DNA of 61,265 nucleotides from Candidatus Mediterraneibacter stercoripullorum (GCA_019115765.1 DXCZ01000104.1:1-61265), one strand, 5' to 3'. Shown: positions 16,486 to 25,836, numbered from the stretch's first letter. Numbers and translations: made by a program. The notes: generated by a model not told the origin, from the letters alone.

Positions 16486-17322
16486 TTATATATTATGCTC
16501 CTGTTTTCCCTCATCTGTTTCAGAGGGCTGTGTATCCGGTGTATCCGGTGTATTCTCTGAATTATTTTCAGATTCCGGAGATACTGCTGCTTCTCCGGCT
16601 CCAAATGACTCAACAGCATGTTCCTGTTCCGGAGCCGCGGTCTGCGGTCTGAACTCAGCTGACGCTGTCGGTTCCATTTCCGGATTAAAATCTCTGTTCC
16701 TCATGACAAAGAAACAAATGGATTCATAAAGCGGGACAATCGCAGACAGTACTGCATGAACAACCGCCATATTGCGGGTTGTAAAATACCCGTATATCTG
16801 CATATTGATAAGCACGCAAAGAACTTTATAAACCGCCTCATATATGACAGCCGCCACAGTCCATATCACCAGGAACACGATCAGAAACATAATCGTTCCC
16901 ACTCCGATGTTGACTCCGTATCCGGAAGAGGAAAGTCCGGCCATCATCCCGCCGATGCCGACTATGGTGCTGAATATTGTAAAAAATACAGAAGACACTG
17001 CACCTGCAATGATCGGGATAACAAGTTTCCATATTCCAGGATTACTGATCGTTTTCTTCTTAAGTGTAATAGTTCCTGCAACTTCACCCTGCAGATACGC
17101 TCTTGCAAAAGGAATAAATGCAAGCCAGGGGTATCTTTCACCTCTCCGTTTCGCGATAGTATACAGGCCTACCGCATGAAAAATATAACTTACCAGGGCA
17201 AAAATCAGTGCAACTGCAACCACGATCATAATAATTGACAGAACAGCGGCAACTGCCTGATAATCAGACACCGGATACTGATAAGTGTAATCGTATCCAT
17301 AGTCGTATCCGTAATCATACAT
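16486..17322 (-). CDS. Multi-pass membrane protein of unknown function (DUF5684-like)
   Basis: 278 aa. Starts with a Tyr/Gly/Asp repeat (YDYGYDYGYDYTY), then about four to five membrane segments between residues 20 and 205, with YTIAKRRGERYPWLAFIPFA on a cytoplasmic loop, a motif seen in signal-peptidase-like and DUF5684 membrane proteins. The tail (215-278) is hydrophilic, Pro/Glu/Ser/Thr-rich. It is 12 bp after glgP and so belongs to the ileS-glgP transcript. Function is unknown. Confidence 0.75.
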   Translation of the reverse strand: MYDYGYDYGYDYTYQYPVSDYQAVAAVLSIIMIVVAVALIFALVSYIFHAVGLYTIAKRRGERYPWLAFIPFARAYLQGEVAGTITLKKKTISNPGIWKLVIPIIAGAVSSVFFTIFSTIVGIGGMMAGLSSSGYGVNIGVGTIMFLIVFLVIWTVAAVIYEAVYKVLCVLINMQIYGYFTTRNMAVVHAVLSAIVPLYESICFFVMRNRDFNPEMEPTASAEFRPQTAAPEQEHAVESFGAGEAAVSPESENNSENTPDTPDTQPSETDEGKQEHNI

Positions 17323-17333
17323 AGAACTGCCTC

Positions 17334-19808
17334 CTATTTATCCTGATCGGACGGAACCTCAACCTTCTCAAGTTTCCAGATATCTTTTACATACTCCTCG
17401 ATTGTTCTGTCTGAAGAGAACTTTCCGCTGCATGCGGTCTGAAGCATGGCCATCCTGGACCATCTGTTCTGATCTCTGTATGCCTCTTCCACTCTCTTCT
17501 GCGCATCTGCATAGGAACGGAAATCCTTCAGGATAAAGTACATATCCGCGCGGTCCGTGCTCTGTGTATTCAGCAGCGAGTTGTAGAGATTTTTATACAT
17601 ATTGTGATCGCCATGAGAATAGGTTCCATCCATAAGCTGATCTACTACTCTCTTGATCTCCCAGTCATTAAAGTAGATGTCCTGAGGATTGTATCCGCCG
17701 TTTTTCTCGTAGTTGATAACTTCCTCTGAGCTAAGTCCGAAGATAAATGCATTCTCCGCTCCTACCTCCTGAACGATCTCAACATTTGCTCCATCCATAG
17801 TTCCAAGTGTGGGGGCACCATTCAGCATAAACTTCATGTTTCCTGTACCAGATGCTTCCTTCGATGCCGTGGATATCTGCTCGCTGACATCTGCTGCGGC
17901 AAAAATGATCTCACCATTGGATACACGATAGTCTTCGATAAAGACAACTTTCAATTTACCGTTGATGCTCCGGTCATTATTTACCACATCAGCCACAGAG
18001 TTGATCAGCTTAATGGTCTCCTTTGCACGAAGATATCCTGCTGCTGCCTTCGCACCGAAGATAAATGTTCTCGGATAGAAGGACATCTCCGGATGCTCTT
18101 TGATCTGATTGTACAGATACATGATATGCAGAATATTCAGAAGCTGACGCTTATACTCATGCAGACGTTTAACCTGTACGTCAAAAATGGAGCGCGGATC
18201 AACATCGATTCCATTGTGTTCTTTGATATATTTTGCAAGGCGGACTTTATTCTTATATTTGATTTCCATAAATTCACGTCTTGCACCTTCGTCCTCTACA
18301 AACGGTTTCAACTTCGCGATCTGGGAAAGATCTGTGATCCATCCGTCTCCTATCTTGTCTGTGATCCAGTCAGCCAGCAGCGGATTGCCATGAGCCAGGA
18401 AACGTCTCTGCGTGATACCGTTTGTCTTGTTGTTGAACTTCTCCGGCATCATCTCGTAGAAATCTTTCAGTTCCTGATGCTTCAGGATCTCTGTATGAAG
18501 TTTTGCAACACCGTTTACAGAAAATCCGGCGATGATCGCCATATTCGCCATACGTACCTGACCGTCCATCAGGATCGCCATCTTCTTAACTTTCTCTTCA
18601 TTGCCCGGATATGTCTCGCGGACATTGATCAGGAAGCGACGGTCAATCTCCTGTACGATCTGATAGATACGGGGCAGGAGACGTGAGAACAGGTCGATAG
18701 GCCATTTCTCAAGAGCCTCTGCCATGATCGTATGATTGGTGTATGCACATGTCTTTGTAGTCACATCCCATGCTTCTTCCCAGCTCAATCCCTCTACATC
18801 AATAAGCAGACGCATAAGCTCCGGAACTGCCACGGTCGGATGAGTATCATTCATCTGAATGACAACCTTCTCGTAGAGTTTACGGATATCACTGTGTTTC
18901 TTCTTATATTTCGCGATCAGCGCCTGCAGGCTGGCAGAGACGAAGAAGTACTGCTGTTTCAGACGGAGCTCTTTTCCGGAATAGTGATTATCATTAGGAT
19001 AGAGCACGTCAACGATCAGTTTCGCCAGGTTCTCCTGTTCAACAGCCTTGTGGTAGTTTCCTCTGTCGAACTCATCCAGCTTGAAGTCTGTAATTGCCTT
19101 AGCATCCCATACACGCAGAGTATTTACAACATGATTGCCGTATCCGACGATTGGCATATCATAGGGGATCGCAAGTACAGACTCGTAATTCTCCTGAATG
19201 AATTTGTCCTTTCCAGTTACCGGATCCTTCTCGAAACGGATATTTCCTCCAAAACGCACTTCCTTTGCATATTCTTCTCTTCTAAGTTCAAAGGGGTTGC
19301 CTTCTTTCAGCCAGTTATCCGGCACTTCAACCTGGTATCCGTCTCTGATCTCCTGCTTGAACATTCCATAACGGTAGCGGATACCACATCCGTATGCCGG
19401 ATAATTCAGAGTTGCCAGAGAGTCCAGGAAGCAGGCAGCAAGACGTCCCAGGCCGCCGTTTCCAAGCGCCGCATCCGGCTCCTGATCCTCGATCACGTTC
19501 AGATCGATGCCCATCTCGTCGAGTGCCTCTTTTACCTCTTTGTAAACTGTCATATTGATCAGATTGTTTCCCAGAGCGCGTCCCATCAGGAACTCCATGG
19601 ACATATAGTAAACTGTCTTGGCGTCCGCTTCATCATAGGCTTTCTGAGTAGCAAACCAGTCATCAAATATAACATCTTTTACTGCATAGGACACAGCTTG
19701 GAAAAGCTGCTGAGCAGTTGCTTCTTCTACAGATTTTCTGTACAATTTTCTGATATTGTTCTTTACCGTTTCTTTAAATGTATCTTTCTCAAATCTTTTG
19801 CTGAACAT
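17334..19808 (-). CDS. glgP: Glycogen/starch/maltodextrin phosphorylase
   Basis: 824 aa, a full-length PLP-dependent GT35 phosphorylase that releases glucose 1-phosphate from alpha-1,4-glucans. Visible landmarks are NGGLGRLAACFLDS (about 115-128), the cofactor and substrate loop EASGTGNMKFMLNG and GTMDGANVEI near residues 650-690. I set the start at MFSKRFEKDTF because AAGGAAGG lies upstream; the frame extends 15 codons further without support. Its Shine-Dalgarno is inside the last codons of ileS and only 4 nt separate the genes, so it is probably translated from the T-box-controlled ileS mRNA. Confidence 0.93.
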   Translation of the reverse strand: MFSKRFEKDTFKETVKNNIRKLYRKSVEEATAQQLFQAVSYAVKDVIFDDWFATQKAYDEADAKTVYYMSMEFLMGRALGNNLINMTVYKEVKEALDEMGIDLNVIEDQEPDAALGNGGLGRLAACFLDSLATLNYPAYGCGIRYRYGMFKQEIRDGYQVEVPDNWLKEGNPFELRREEYAKEVRFGGNIRFEKDPVTGKDKFIQENYESVLAIPYDMPIVGYGNHVVNTLRVWDAKAITDFKLDEFDRGNYHKAVEQENLAKLIVDVLYPNDNHYSGKELRLKQQYFFVSASLQALIAKYKKKHSDIRKLYEKVVIQMNDTHPTVAVPELMRLLIDVEGLSWEEAWDVTTKTCAYTNHTIMAEALEKWPIDLFSRLLPRIYQIVQEIDRRFLINVRETYPGNEEKVKKMAILMDGQVRMANMAIIAGFSVNGVAKLHTEILKHQELKDFYEMMPEKFNNKTNGITQRRFLAHGNPLLADWITDKIGDGWITDLSQIAKLKPFVEDEGARREFMEIKYKNKVRLAKYIKEHNGIDVDPRSIFDVQVKRLHEYKRQLLNILHIMYLYNQIKEHPEMSFYPRTFIFGAKAAAGYLRAKETIKLINSVADVVNNDRSINGKLKVVFIEDYRVSNGEIIFAAADVSEQISTASKEASGTGNMKFMLNGAPTLGTMDGANVEIVQEVGAENAFIFGLSSEEVINYEKNGGYNPQDIYFNDWEIKRVVDQLMDGTYSHGDHNMYKNLYNSLLNTQSTDRADMYFILKDFRSYADAQKRVEEAYRDQNRWSRMAMLQTACSGKFSSDRTIEEYVKDIWKLEKVEVPSDQDK

Positions 19809-19812
19809 TGCT

Positions 19813-22800
19813 TTATTTTCCTTCCTTTTCCACGCCCATTGTAACCGCTTCACCGTTGATCTTCCACTCCTTCACATAGCCTGCCGGTTCTGCTTTTACA
19901 ACTTCATCGGCCAGTACTTCTCCGCCGATCTCCGCCGCATTTTTCAAGAATACATTCTCCGCTTTTTCTGTCCCGTTGTAGGTAACGCGGATCCTGTCCA
20001 TAACTTCGAAACCGGCTTCTTTCCTCATGGTCTGGATCTTGCTGATGATCTCTCTGACGAAGCCTTCCTCGAGGAGCTCCTCGCTGAGGTTTGTATCAAG
20101 GACAACTGTGATGCCGTTGTCATTCTCAGATACAAAGCCATCGATCTGTTTTGTGTCGATCAGAAGATCTTCTTTGAACAGTGTGATCTCCTGTCCGTTC
20201 ACATCCAGCTTCAGCGCTCCTGTATCATTGAGCTCATCCATAGCTGCATTTCCATCCACACAGTCCAGAGCCGCTTTGATCCCACCTAACAGTTTACCAT
20301 ATTTCGGACCCACTGTCTTTAACTGAGGTTTAAAACTATATGAAGTAAATTCTCTTACATCTTCCGTGAATTTAACATTTTTAACATTCAGCTCGTCTGC
20401 AACGATCTCCTGATAGAACTCCGGAAGGCTGAATCCGGCTTTCACGAACATCTGTCCGATAGGCTGGCGGTTCTTGATGTTGGATGTGTTTCTGCAGGCA
20501 CGTCCCATAACAACAAGCTTCAGCACGTGATCCATGTTCTCTTCCAGTTCCGGGTCGATCTGCTCTTCGTTCACTTCCGGAAATAGACACAGATGAACGC
20601 TCTCCGGCGCGTCTGCATCGATGCTGCATACAAGATTCTGATAGATTTCTTCTGTCATGAAAGGAATCATGGGTGCCGCTGCCTTAGAAACAGTCACCAG
20701 AGCCGTATACAATGTCATGTACGCATTGATCTTATCCTGCTCCATTCCTTGTGCCCAGAAACGTTCACGGCTTCTTCTTACATACCAGTTGCTCATGTCA
20801 TCTACAAACTCCTGCAGCGCACGGGCAGCCTCGGGAATCCGGTAATTCTCAAGGTTGCTGTCCACCTCTTTTACCATGGTGTTCATCTTGGACAGAAGCC
20901 ATTTATCCATAACGGACAGCTTGTCATATTCCAGTGTATATTTTGTGGCATCAAATTCATCAATATTCGCGTAAAGGACGAAAAATGCATAAGTATTCCA
21001 CAGAGTTCCCATGAATTTTCTCTGCCCTTCTGTTACTGCTTTGCCGTGGAAACGGTTAGGCAGCCATGGCGCACTGTTGATATAGAAGTACCAGCGGATC
21101 GCATCAGCACCATATTTCTCCAAAGCGTCAAAGGGATCAACCGCATTTCCCTTGGATTTACTCATCTTCTGACCGTTCTCATCCTGTACATGCCCCAGCA
21201 CGATAACATTTTTATAAGGCGCTTTGTTGAAGATCAGGGTTGAGATAGCCAACAGGGAGTAGAACCATCCTCTTGTCTGGTCCACTGCCTCTGAAATAAA
21301 GTCCGCCGGGAACTGGCTCTCAAAGAGATCCTGGTTCTCAAATGGATAATGATGCTGAGCAAAAGGCATAGAACCGCTGTCAAACCAACAGTCAATCACT
21401 TCGGGCACTCTGTGCATCTCCTTACCGCACTTCGGGCATTTGATCGTCACTGCGTCGATATAGGGACGATGCAGCTCGATATCATCCGGACAGTTGTCGG
21501 ACATTTCTTTCAGCTCGGCAATGCTTCCGATGGAATGCATGTGTCCGCACTCGCACTCCCAGATATTCAGCGGAGTTCCCCAGTAACGGTTACGGCTGAT
21601 GCCCCAGTCCTGCACATTCTCGATCCAGTCGCCGAAACGTCCTTTTCCGATGCTCTCAGGGATCCAGTTGATGGTGTTGTTATTTGCGATCAGGTCGTCT
21701 CTTACCGCTGTCATCTTGATGAACCATGACTCGCGTGCATAATAGATCAGCGGCGTATCGCATCTCCAGCAGTGCGGATAGCTGTGCTCGAACTTGGGCG
21801 CGTCGAAGAGAAGTCCTCTTGCGTCCAGATCCTTCAGTACCTCCGGATCTGCTTTCTTTACAAATAGTCCTGCAAAAGGCGTGGACTCCGCCATATTTCC
21901 CTTTTCATCTACCAACTGTACGAAAGGAAGTCCATACTTTCTTCCTACATTTGCATCGTCTTCACCGAATGCGGGAGCAATGTGTACTACTCCGGTACCG
22001 TCGGTCAGCGTAACATATGTGTCGCAGGTTACATAAAATGCCTTCTTGTTCTGCTTTGCAGCTGCATCTGCGGCACACTGATAGAGAGGCTCGTACTCTT
22101 TACCTTCCAGCTCGGTTCCCTTGTATGTCTCAAGGATCTCGTAGGCCGGTTTGCCTTCCTCTCCCAGCTTTCCGAGTACTGTGTCAAGAAGCGCACATGC
22201 CATATAGTAGGTGTATCCGTCCGCTGCCTTGACCTTCGCGTAATCCTCCTCCGGGTTCACACAGAGAGCCAGGTTGGACGGCAGTGTCCAGGGGGTGGTT
22301 GTCCATGCAAGGATGTATGCGTCCTCGTCCTTTACCTTAAAGCGTACAACTGCGGAGCGCTCCTTTACGTCCTTGTATCCCTGAGCCACTTCCTGTGCGG
22401 ACAGCGGCGTACCGCACCGCGGGCAGTAAGGAACGATCTTGAATCCTTTATAGAGCAGTCCTTTTTCCCAGATCTGCTTCAGCGCCCACCACTCAGACTC
22501 GATAAAGGTGTTGTGATAAGTTACATAAGGATGTTCCATGTCAGCCCAGAAACCGACTGTGGATGAGAAGTCCTCCCACATGCCCTTGTATTTCCAGACA
22601 CTCTCCTTACATTTCTTGATGAAAGGCTCCAGGCCGTATTTCTCGATCTGATCTTTTCCATCCAGCCCGAGGGATTTCTCCACCTCAAGCTCTACAGGAA
22701 GACCGTGGGTATCCCATCCGGCCTTTCTCGGCACCATGTATCCCTTCATTGTACGGTATCTTGGAATCATATCCTTGATGACCCTGGTCAGTACATGGCC

Positions 22801-22968
22801 GATATGCGGTTTTCCGTTTGCTGTCGGGGGGCCGTCATAAAAAATATACTCCGGACATCCCTCTCTTTCTTCGATGCTCTTCTCGAAGATGTGGTTTTCT
22901 TCCCAGAATTTCTCGACTTCCTTCTCTCTGCCGACGAAATTCATATCCGTAGATACTTTCTTGTACAT
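19813..22968 (-). CDS. ileS: Isoleucyl-tRNA synthetase
   Basis: 1051 aa class I synthetase that charges tRNA-Ile with isoleucine. HIGH signature: PHIGHVLTR (about residue 50); KMSKS signature: GQKMSKSKGN (about 600). The CP1 editing insertion and zinc-type cysteine pairs (CPRCG, CECGH, CPKCG) are present. The start at MYKKVSTDMNF is preceded by AAAGGA; the longer open frame to 23115 runs through a palindromic repeat and is not credible. It is controlled by the upstream T-box leader. An unusually long 515-bp insertion lies between the leader terminator and the gene. Confidence 0.96.
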   Translation of the reverse strand: MYKKVSTDMNFVGREKEVEKFWEENHIFEKSIEEREGCPEYIFYDGPPTANGKPHIGHVLTRVIKDMIPRYRTMKGYMVPRKAGWDTHGLPVELEVEKSLGLDGKDQIEKYGLEPFIKKCKESVWKYKGMWEDFSSTVGFWADMEHPYVTYHNTFIESEWWALKQIWEKGLLYKGFKIVPYCPRCGTPLSAQEVAQGYKDVKERSAVVRFKVKDEDAYILAWTTTPWTLPSNLALCVNPEEDYAKVKAADGYTYYMACALLDTVLGKLGEEGKPAYEILETYKGTELEGKEYEPLYQCAADAAAKQNKKAFYVTCDTYVTLTDGTGVVHIAPAFGEDDANVGRKYGLPFVQLVDEKGNMAESTPFAGLFVKKADPEVLKDLDARGLLFDAPKFEHSYPHCWRCDTPLIYYARESWFIKMTAVRDDLIANNNTINWIPESIGKGRFGDWIENVQDWGISRNRYWGTPLNIWECECGHMHSIGSIAELKEMSDNCPDDIELHRPYIDAVTIKCPKCGKEMHRVPEVIDCWFDSGSMPFAQHHYPFENQDLFESQFPADFISEAVDQTRGWFYSLLAISTLIFNKAPYKNVIVLGHVQDENGQKMSKSKGNAVDPFDALEKYGADAIRWYFYINSAPWLPNRFHGKAVTEGQRKFMGTLWNTYAFFVLYANIDEFDATKYTLEYDKLSVMDKWLLSKMNTMVKEVDSNLENYRIPEAARALQEFVDDMSNWYVRRSRERFWAQGMEQDKINAYMTLYTALVTVSKAAAPMIPFMTEEIYQNLVCSIDADAPESVHLCLFPEVNEEQIDPELEENMDHVLKLVVMGRACRNTSNIKNRQPIGQMFVKAGFSLPEFYQEIVADELNVKNVKFTEDVREFTSYSFKPQLKTVGPKYGKLLGGIKAALDCVDGNAAMDELNDTGALKLDVNGQEITLFKEDLLIDTKQIDGFVSENDNGITVVLDTNLSEELLEEGFVREIISKIQTMRKEAGFEVMDRIRVTYNGTEKAENVFLKNAAEIGGEVLADEVVKAEPAGYVKEWKINGEAVTMGVEKEGK

Positions 22969-22997
22969 ACTGATTTTCCTTTCTGTCTCCGGTCCGC

Positions 22998-23122
22998 CGC
23001 AGCTATGTGTCGATTGCGGACACGCTCTCGCTCGGGACGGAACGCAGCGGCACATAAGGCTGCAAAAGACGCAGCCTAAGGGCCGGCGTTCCTTTACGGT
23101 CCTTAATCGACACATAGCTGCG
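22998..23122 (-). repeat. Structured palindromic element, copy A
   Basis: Perfect 18-bp inverted arms (22998-23015 and 23105-23122) enclose an 89-nt core. Read on the minus strand, the core begins AAGGACCGTA and ends GTGTCCGC. It folds into an inner stem GGAACGC/GCGTTCC carrying a hairpin AGGCTGC/GCAGCCT, plus a GAGA-capped hairpin, closed by GGAC/GTCC. It is about 80% identical to copy B, with paired substitutions. It has no coding capacity and no transposase is nearby. Confidence 0.75.
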
Positions 23123-23314
23123 CCAGACCTGTCCGGAACGGGACTTGAATCAAAACCGGGAGAGATGGGGACTTTTTACCTTTTTAAATGGGCGTTATCT
23201 GGTCCGGAAAGCATATATGCTTCCCGATGGGGCTGAAACACCTGCCGGTCTGAATCAGCATCCTGCGATTTCTTTTTATCTGCCGGATTTTAGAAAGCTC
23301 CTGGTTTCGGGGAG

Positions 23315-23450
23315 CCGGAGCGATTGATATGTCCATTAAGGACCGTAGAGTAACGCCGGCACTTAGATCGCGTTTTTTGCGATCTTACGTGTCCGCCGCG
23401 TTACGGCCCGAGCGCAAGCGCGTCCGCAATGGACATATCAATCGCTCCGG
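23315..23450 (+). repeat. Structured palindromic element, copy B (opposite orientation)
   Basis: Perfect 23-bp inverted arms (23315-23337 and 23428-23450) around a 90-nt core homologous to copy A but on the plus strand. The corresponding stems are GTAACGC/GCGTTAC, AGATCGC/GCGATCT and a GCAA-capped hairpin. A further inverted pair TTTTAGAAAGCT/AGCTTTCTAAAA flanks it (23289-23300 and 23465-23476). The 192 bp between copies hold only small hairpins. Confidence 0.75.
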
Positions 23451-23483
23451 CGGTGTCCAACCCCAGCTTTCTAAAATTCGGTA

Positions 23484-23818
23484 GAAAAAAAGGCTCCCGT
23501 CCTGCAAAAGGACGAAAGCCATCTCTCTCGTTTTAACCACCTGTTACATCATACTTGAACTTCTTTGCCCGCGCACTTGCTGATGTCGCATCTGCGGAGC
23601 ATATCTGAGTTCGCATATGGTATCCTCTAACGCAGGATTTGCGTCAGCCCTTACTTTCACATACTGCCTGTATCTTCTGTAGGCTTTGGGGGCTGCAGCT
23701 CGGGAGTGATATTCGGAAATACTCTACTGATACCGGGCTCACACCATTCCCGGCTCGCTGAGATGTTCGGATAAGACCTACTGTCTCCGTCATAGCCTTT
23801 GCTGTTGAAATTCATACA
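23484..23818 (-). promoter_or_regulatory. T-box leader riboswitch specific for tRNA-Ile
   Basis: Minus-strand leader with a Stem I region (GGAGACAGTAGG, then GAGCCGGGAATGGTGTGAGCCCGGTA, given here in pieces at about 23795-23725), a specifier loop GAATATCAC whose codon ATC (23710-23708) is isoleucine, a variant T-box AGGTGGTTAAAACG (about 23541-23528) containing TGGT to pair with the tRNA ACCA end, and a terminator (23492-23520) followed by seven T. Uncharged tRNA-Ile should favour antitermination and ileS expression. Confidence 0.85.
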
Positions 23819-23824
23819 AAGGTA

Positions 23825-23853
23825 ATTATAAGAAGAAAATACCGGTTCGTCAA
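23825..23853 (-). promoter_or_regulatory. Promoter of the ileS T-box transcript
   Basis: Minus strand: TTGACG (23848-23853), 17-nt spacer, TATAAT (23825-23830). It begins 30 bp after the stop codon of the upstream histidine kinase gene. Confidence 0.85.
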
Positions 23854-23882
23854 GACTTTTGTAAGAATCACGGGCTTCAATA

Positions 23883-25139
23883 TTACTTCTGCACCCGGAA
23901 TCCTGCCGTAACACTCATTCCATTCTCCAGCCTTTTAGCATACACCTCACCGTCCATCATATTCATAAGTTTACGGCAGATATACAAGCCAAGCCCGCTG
24001 CCCGGCTTATTCTTTGTGTTCGAACCCCGGTAAAAACTGCTGAAAATATGAGCGGCCTCGTCAGGACTGACAGGCATTCCCGTATTTGTCACCGTCACAA
24101 GCCTCAAATCCTCTTTTTCCTCGACAGAGACAGTAATGTTTTCCCCATCTCCGTATTTGATGGCATTTTCCATAATATTCTGCAGCACTTCTACCGCTCT
24201 GTCCGGATCTCCTTTTAACAGGCAGTCATGATATTCGCCCACTTCGAACTCAGTGCCGAGCAGAATAAGCTTTTCACGATAGTATTCCTGGATTTCCCTG
24301 ATCAGATATGAGAGATAGAACTCATCGTTTTGCACTTTCAGATTCAGAAAATCCTCACTGTTCGCCTTTATGATATCTGCCAGATACGAGTTGATCTCAT
24401 CCGTATTTTCGCTGATTTTCCGTACGATTTCATTTTTCTTATTTACATTATCGCCATAGAGATTCTTCTCGAGAGCTTTCGCATAAAGCTTAATGGCGCT
24501 CAGAGGAGTCTTTATATCATGGGAGAGCGACAGTATCAGAGTATTCCTTTCCTTCAGAATACTCATTTCTCTGGCACGGCTCTGCTCCAGATTCTCCTTG
24601 AGGATATTGAGCCCCCAGATAAATCTTCCAAAATATCTGCTTTTGCTCTCTTTGATCTCTCCGGTCAGGTTCCCCTTCGAGATCTGCTCCGGAAGAGATG
24701 ATATCTTATGAAAAGGGAGCAGGATCTTCTGTCTCATCCAAACCATCAGAGCAATTGTCGCCAGAAGAGCAGCAGCCAGTGAACTATTCATCACCAGACG
24801 GGAGGAAGCGTATTCTTTTCCTGCGTCCGTCTCATAGTCAAATCGGTAGTACGCACCGTCAATAATTCTGACCGCATAGTCGCCGCCTGATTGGAAGAAA
24901 TCTTCTGTCTCATCCTCAGATGCGTCCTTCTCGAGTTTAGTTACATTTACAAGAGTCCTATATCCGGCCGGATCTGTCTCTCCTTCCCGTCTGATCTCAT
25001 CTTCAGCACGGTTGATCTCCACCATATACAGTCTGTCTCCGTCCCGAACGGGCACACGGGAAAGTGCATAATTCGCACAGGCAATAATAAGGAGAAAAAC
25101 TATGATCACTGATACACACAGCTTACGATACCCTCTCAT
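23883..25139 (-). CDS. Sensor histidine kinase
   Basis: 418 aa. Two membrane segments (about 9-27 and 118-136) bracket an extracytoplasmic sensor region of about 90 residues. Then a HAMP-like linker, the phospho-acceptor H box SHDIKTPLSAIK (about 207-218), N box QNIMENAIKYG and G box GSGLGLYICRKL. It should phosphorylate the response regulator encoded 13 bp upstream in the same operon. The presence of an FtsX-type ABC exporter in the operon suggests envelope or antimicrobial-peptide stress sensing. The large sensor loop differs from BceS kinases, which have almost none. Confidence 0.9.
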   Translation of the reverse strand: MRGYRKLCVSVIIVFLLIIACANYALSRVPVRDGDRLYMVEINRAEDEIRREGETDPAGYRTLVNVTKLEKDASEDETEDFFQSGGDYAVRIIDGAYYRFDYETDAGKEYASSRLVMNSSLAAALLATIALMVWMRQKILLPFHKISSLPEQISKGNLTGEIKESKSRYFGRFIWGLNILKENLEQSRAREMSILKERNTLILSLSHDIKTPLSAIKLYAKALEKNLYGDNVNKKNEIVRKISENTDEINSYLADIIKANSEDFLNLKVQNDEFYLSYLIREIQEYYREKLILLGTEFEVGEYHDCLLKGDPDRAVEVLQNIMENAIKYGDGENITVSVEEKEDLRLVTVTNTGMPVSPDEAAHIFSSFYRGSNTKNKPGSGLGLYICRKLMNMMDGEVYAKRLENGMSVTAGFRVQK

Positions 25140-25152
25140 AATGTATATCCTT

Positions 25153-25824
25153 TCATATATTTCCTTGTACGAATTTATATCCCACTCCCCATACTGTCAG
25201 AATGCAGCGGGGATTCCCCGGATCTTTCTCTATCTTCTGCCGCAGACGCTTAATATGCACTGTCAGCGTCTGCTGTTCGCTCTCGCTTTCAACTCCCCAT
25301 ACTTTATTAAACAGTTCTTCCTTGCTTATCACTTTTTCTTTATTTTTAACGAGTAAAAGCAGCAGTTCATACTCTTTCACAGTCAGAGGCAGATGCCTGC
25401 CATCCAGATAGACTGCCCGTTTTGCACAGTCAATGGTAAGACTGCCTTCCTTTATCATCCGTCCCCGGTATCTTCTCTCGAATATACCGTTGATCTTTGC
25501 CAGAAGGATATCAATATCATAGGGTTTTTCTATGTAGTCGTCAGCGCCCAGGCCCAGTCCATCCAGCATGTCAGTCTTTTCCCCTCTTGCACTGACGATG
25601 ATCACCGGCACATCGCTGAGTCTGCGTATCTCCGTACAAACGGTAAATCCGTCCATCCCCGGCAGCATAATATCAAGGATAACAAGCCGGGGGCTGTGAG
25701 CTGAAAAAAGCTCCAGCGCCTCATACCCGTTTCCCGCAATCTCTGCCTCATACCCCTCGGCCACCAAAAAATCCAGAAGTACTTCCGCCAGTTCATCATT
25801 ATCCTCTACAATCAAGATATCCAC
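25153..25824 (-). CDS. OmpR-family response regulator
   Basis: 223 aa. Receiver domain with the acidic pocket E7-D8, phospho-acceptor Asp in LVILDIMLPGMDG (about residue 51), conserved Thr/Ser (IIVSARG) and Lys (EKPYD). The C-terminal winged helix DNA-binding domain is typical (LTVKEYELLLLL, RQKIEKDP, VWGVGYKF). GTG start at 25824 is supported by AAGGAGAG upstream. Probably activates the adjacent ABC exporter operon in response to its kinase. Confidence 0.93.
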   Translation of the reverse strand: MDILIVEDNDELAEVLLDFLVAEGYEAEIAGNGYEALELFSAHSPRLVILDIMLPGMDGFTVCTEIRRLSDVPVIIVSARGEKTDMLDGLGLGADDYIEKPYDIDILLAKINGIFERRYRGRMIKEGSLTIDCAKRAVYLDGRHLPLTVKEYELLLLLVKNKEKVISKEELFNKVWGVESESEQQTLTVHIKRLRQKIEKDPGNPRCILTVWGVGYKFVQGNI

Positions 25825-25836
25825 TCTGCTCTCTCC

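Noticed and set aside
16440-16510. Sigma-E promoter for spoIID
   Set aside because: CATATAAT resembles a sigma-E -10 but no convincing -35 was found at the right distance, and the bases also form the hairpin stem.
17283-17322. Microsatellite/phase-variation tract
   Set aside because: The TAYGAYTAYGG-like repeat encodes YDYGYDYGYDY in frame with only about three imperfect 12-bp units and does not look like a slippage switch.
18732-19844. 370-aa open frame on the plus strand inside glgP
   Set aside because: It is antisense to a clearly conserved enzyme, has no ribosome site and no recognisable domain; long shadow frames are common opposite such genes.
20593-21243. 216-aa plus-strand frame inside ileS
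   Set aside because: Antisense to ileS, Cys/His/Ile-rich shadow composition, no start signal.
23657-23914. 85-aa minus-strand frame
   Set aside because: It lies on the T-box leader RNA, whose conserved bases explain the sequence.
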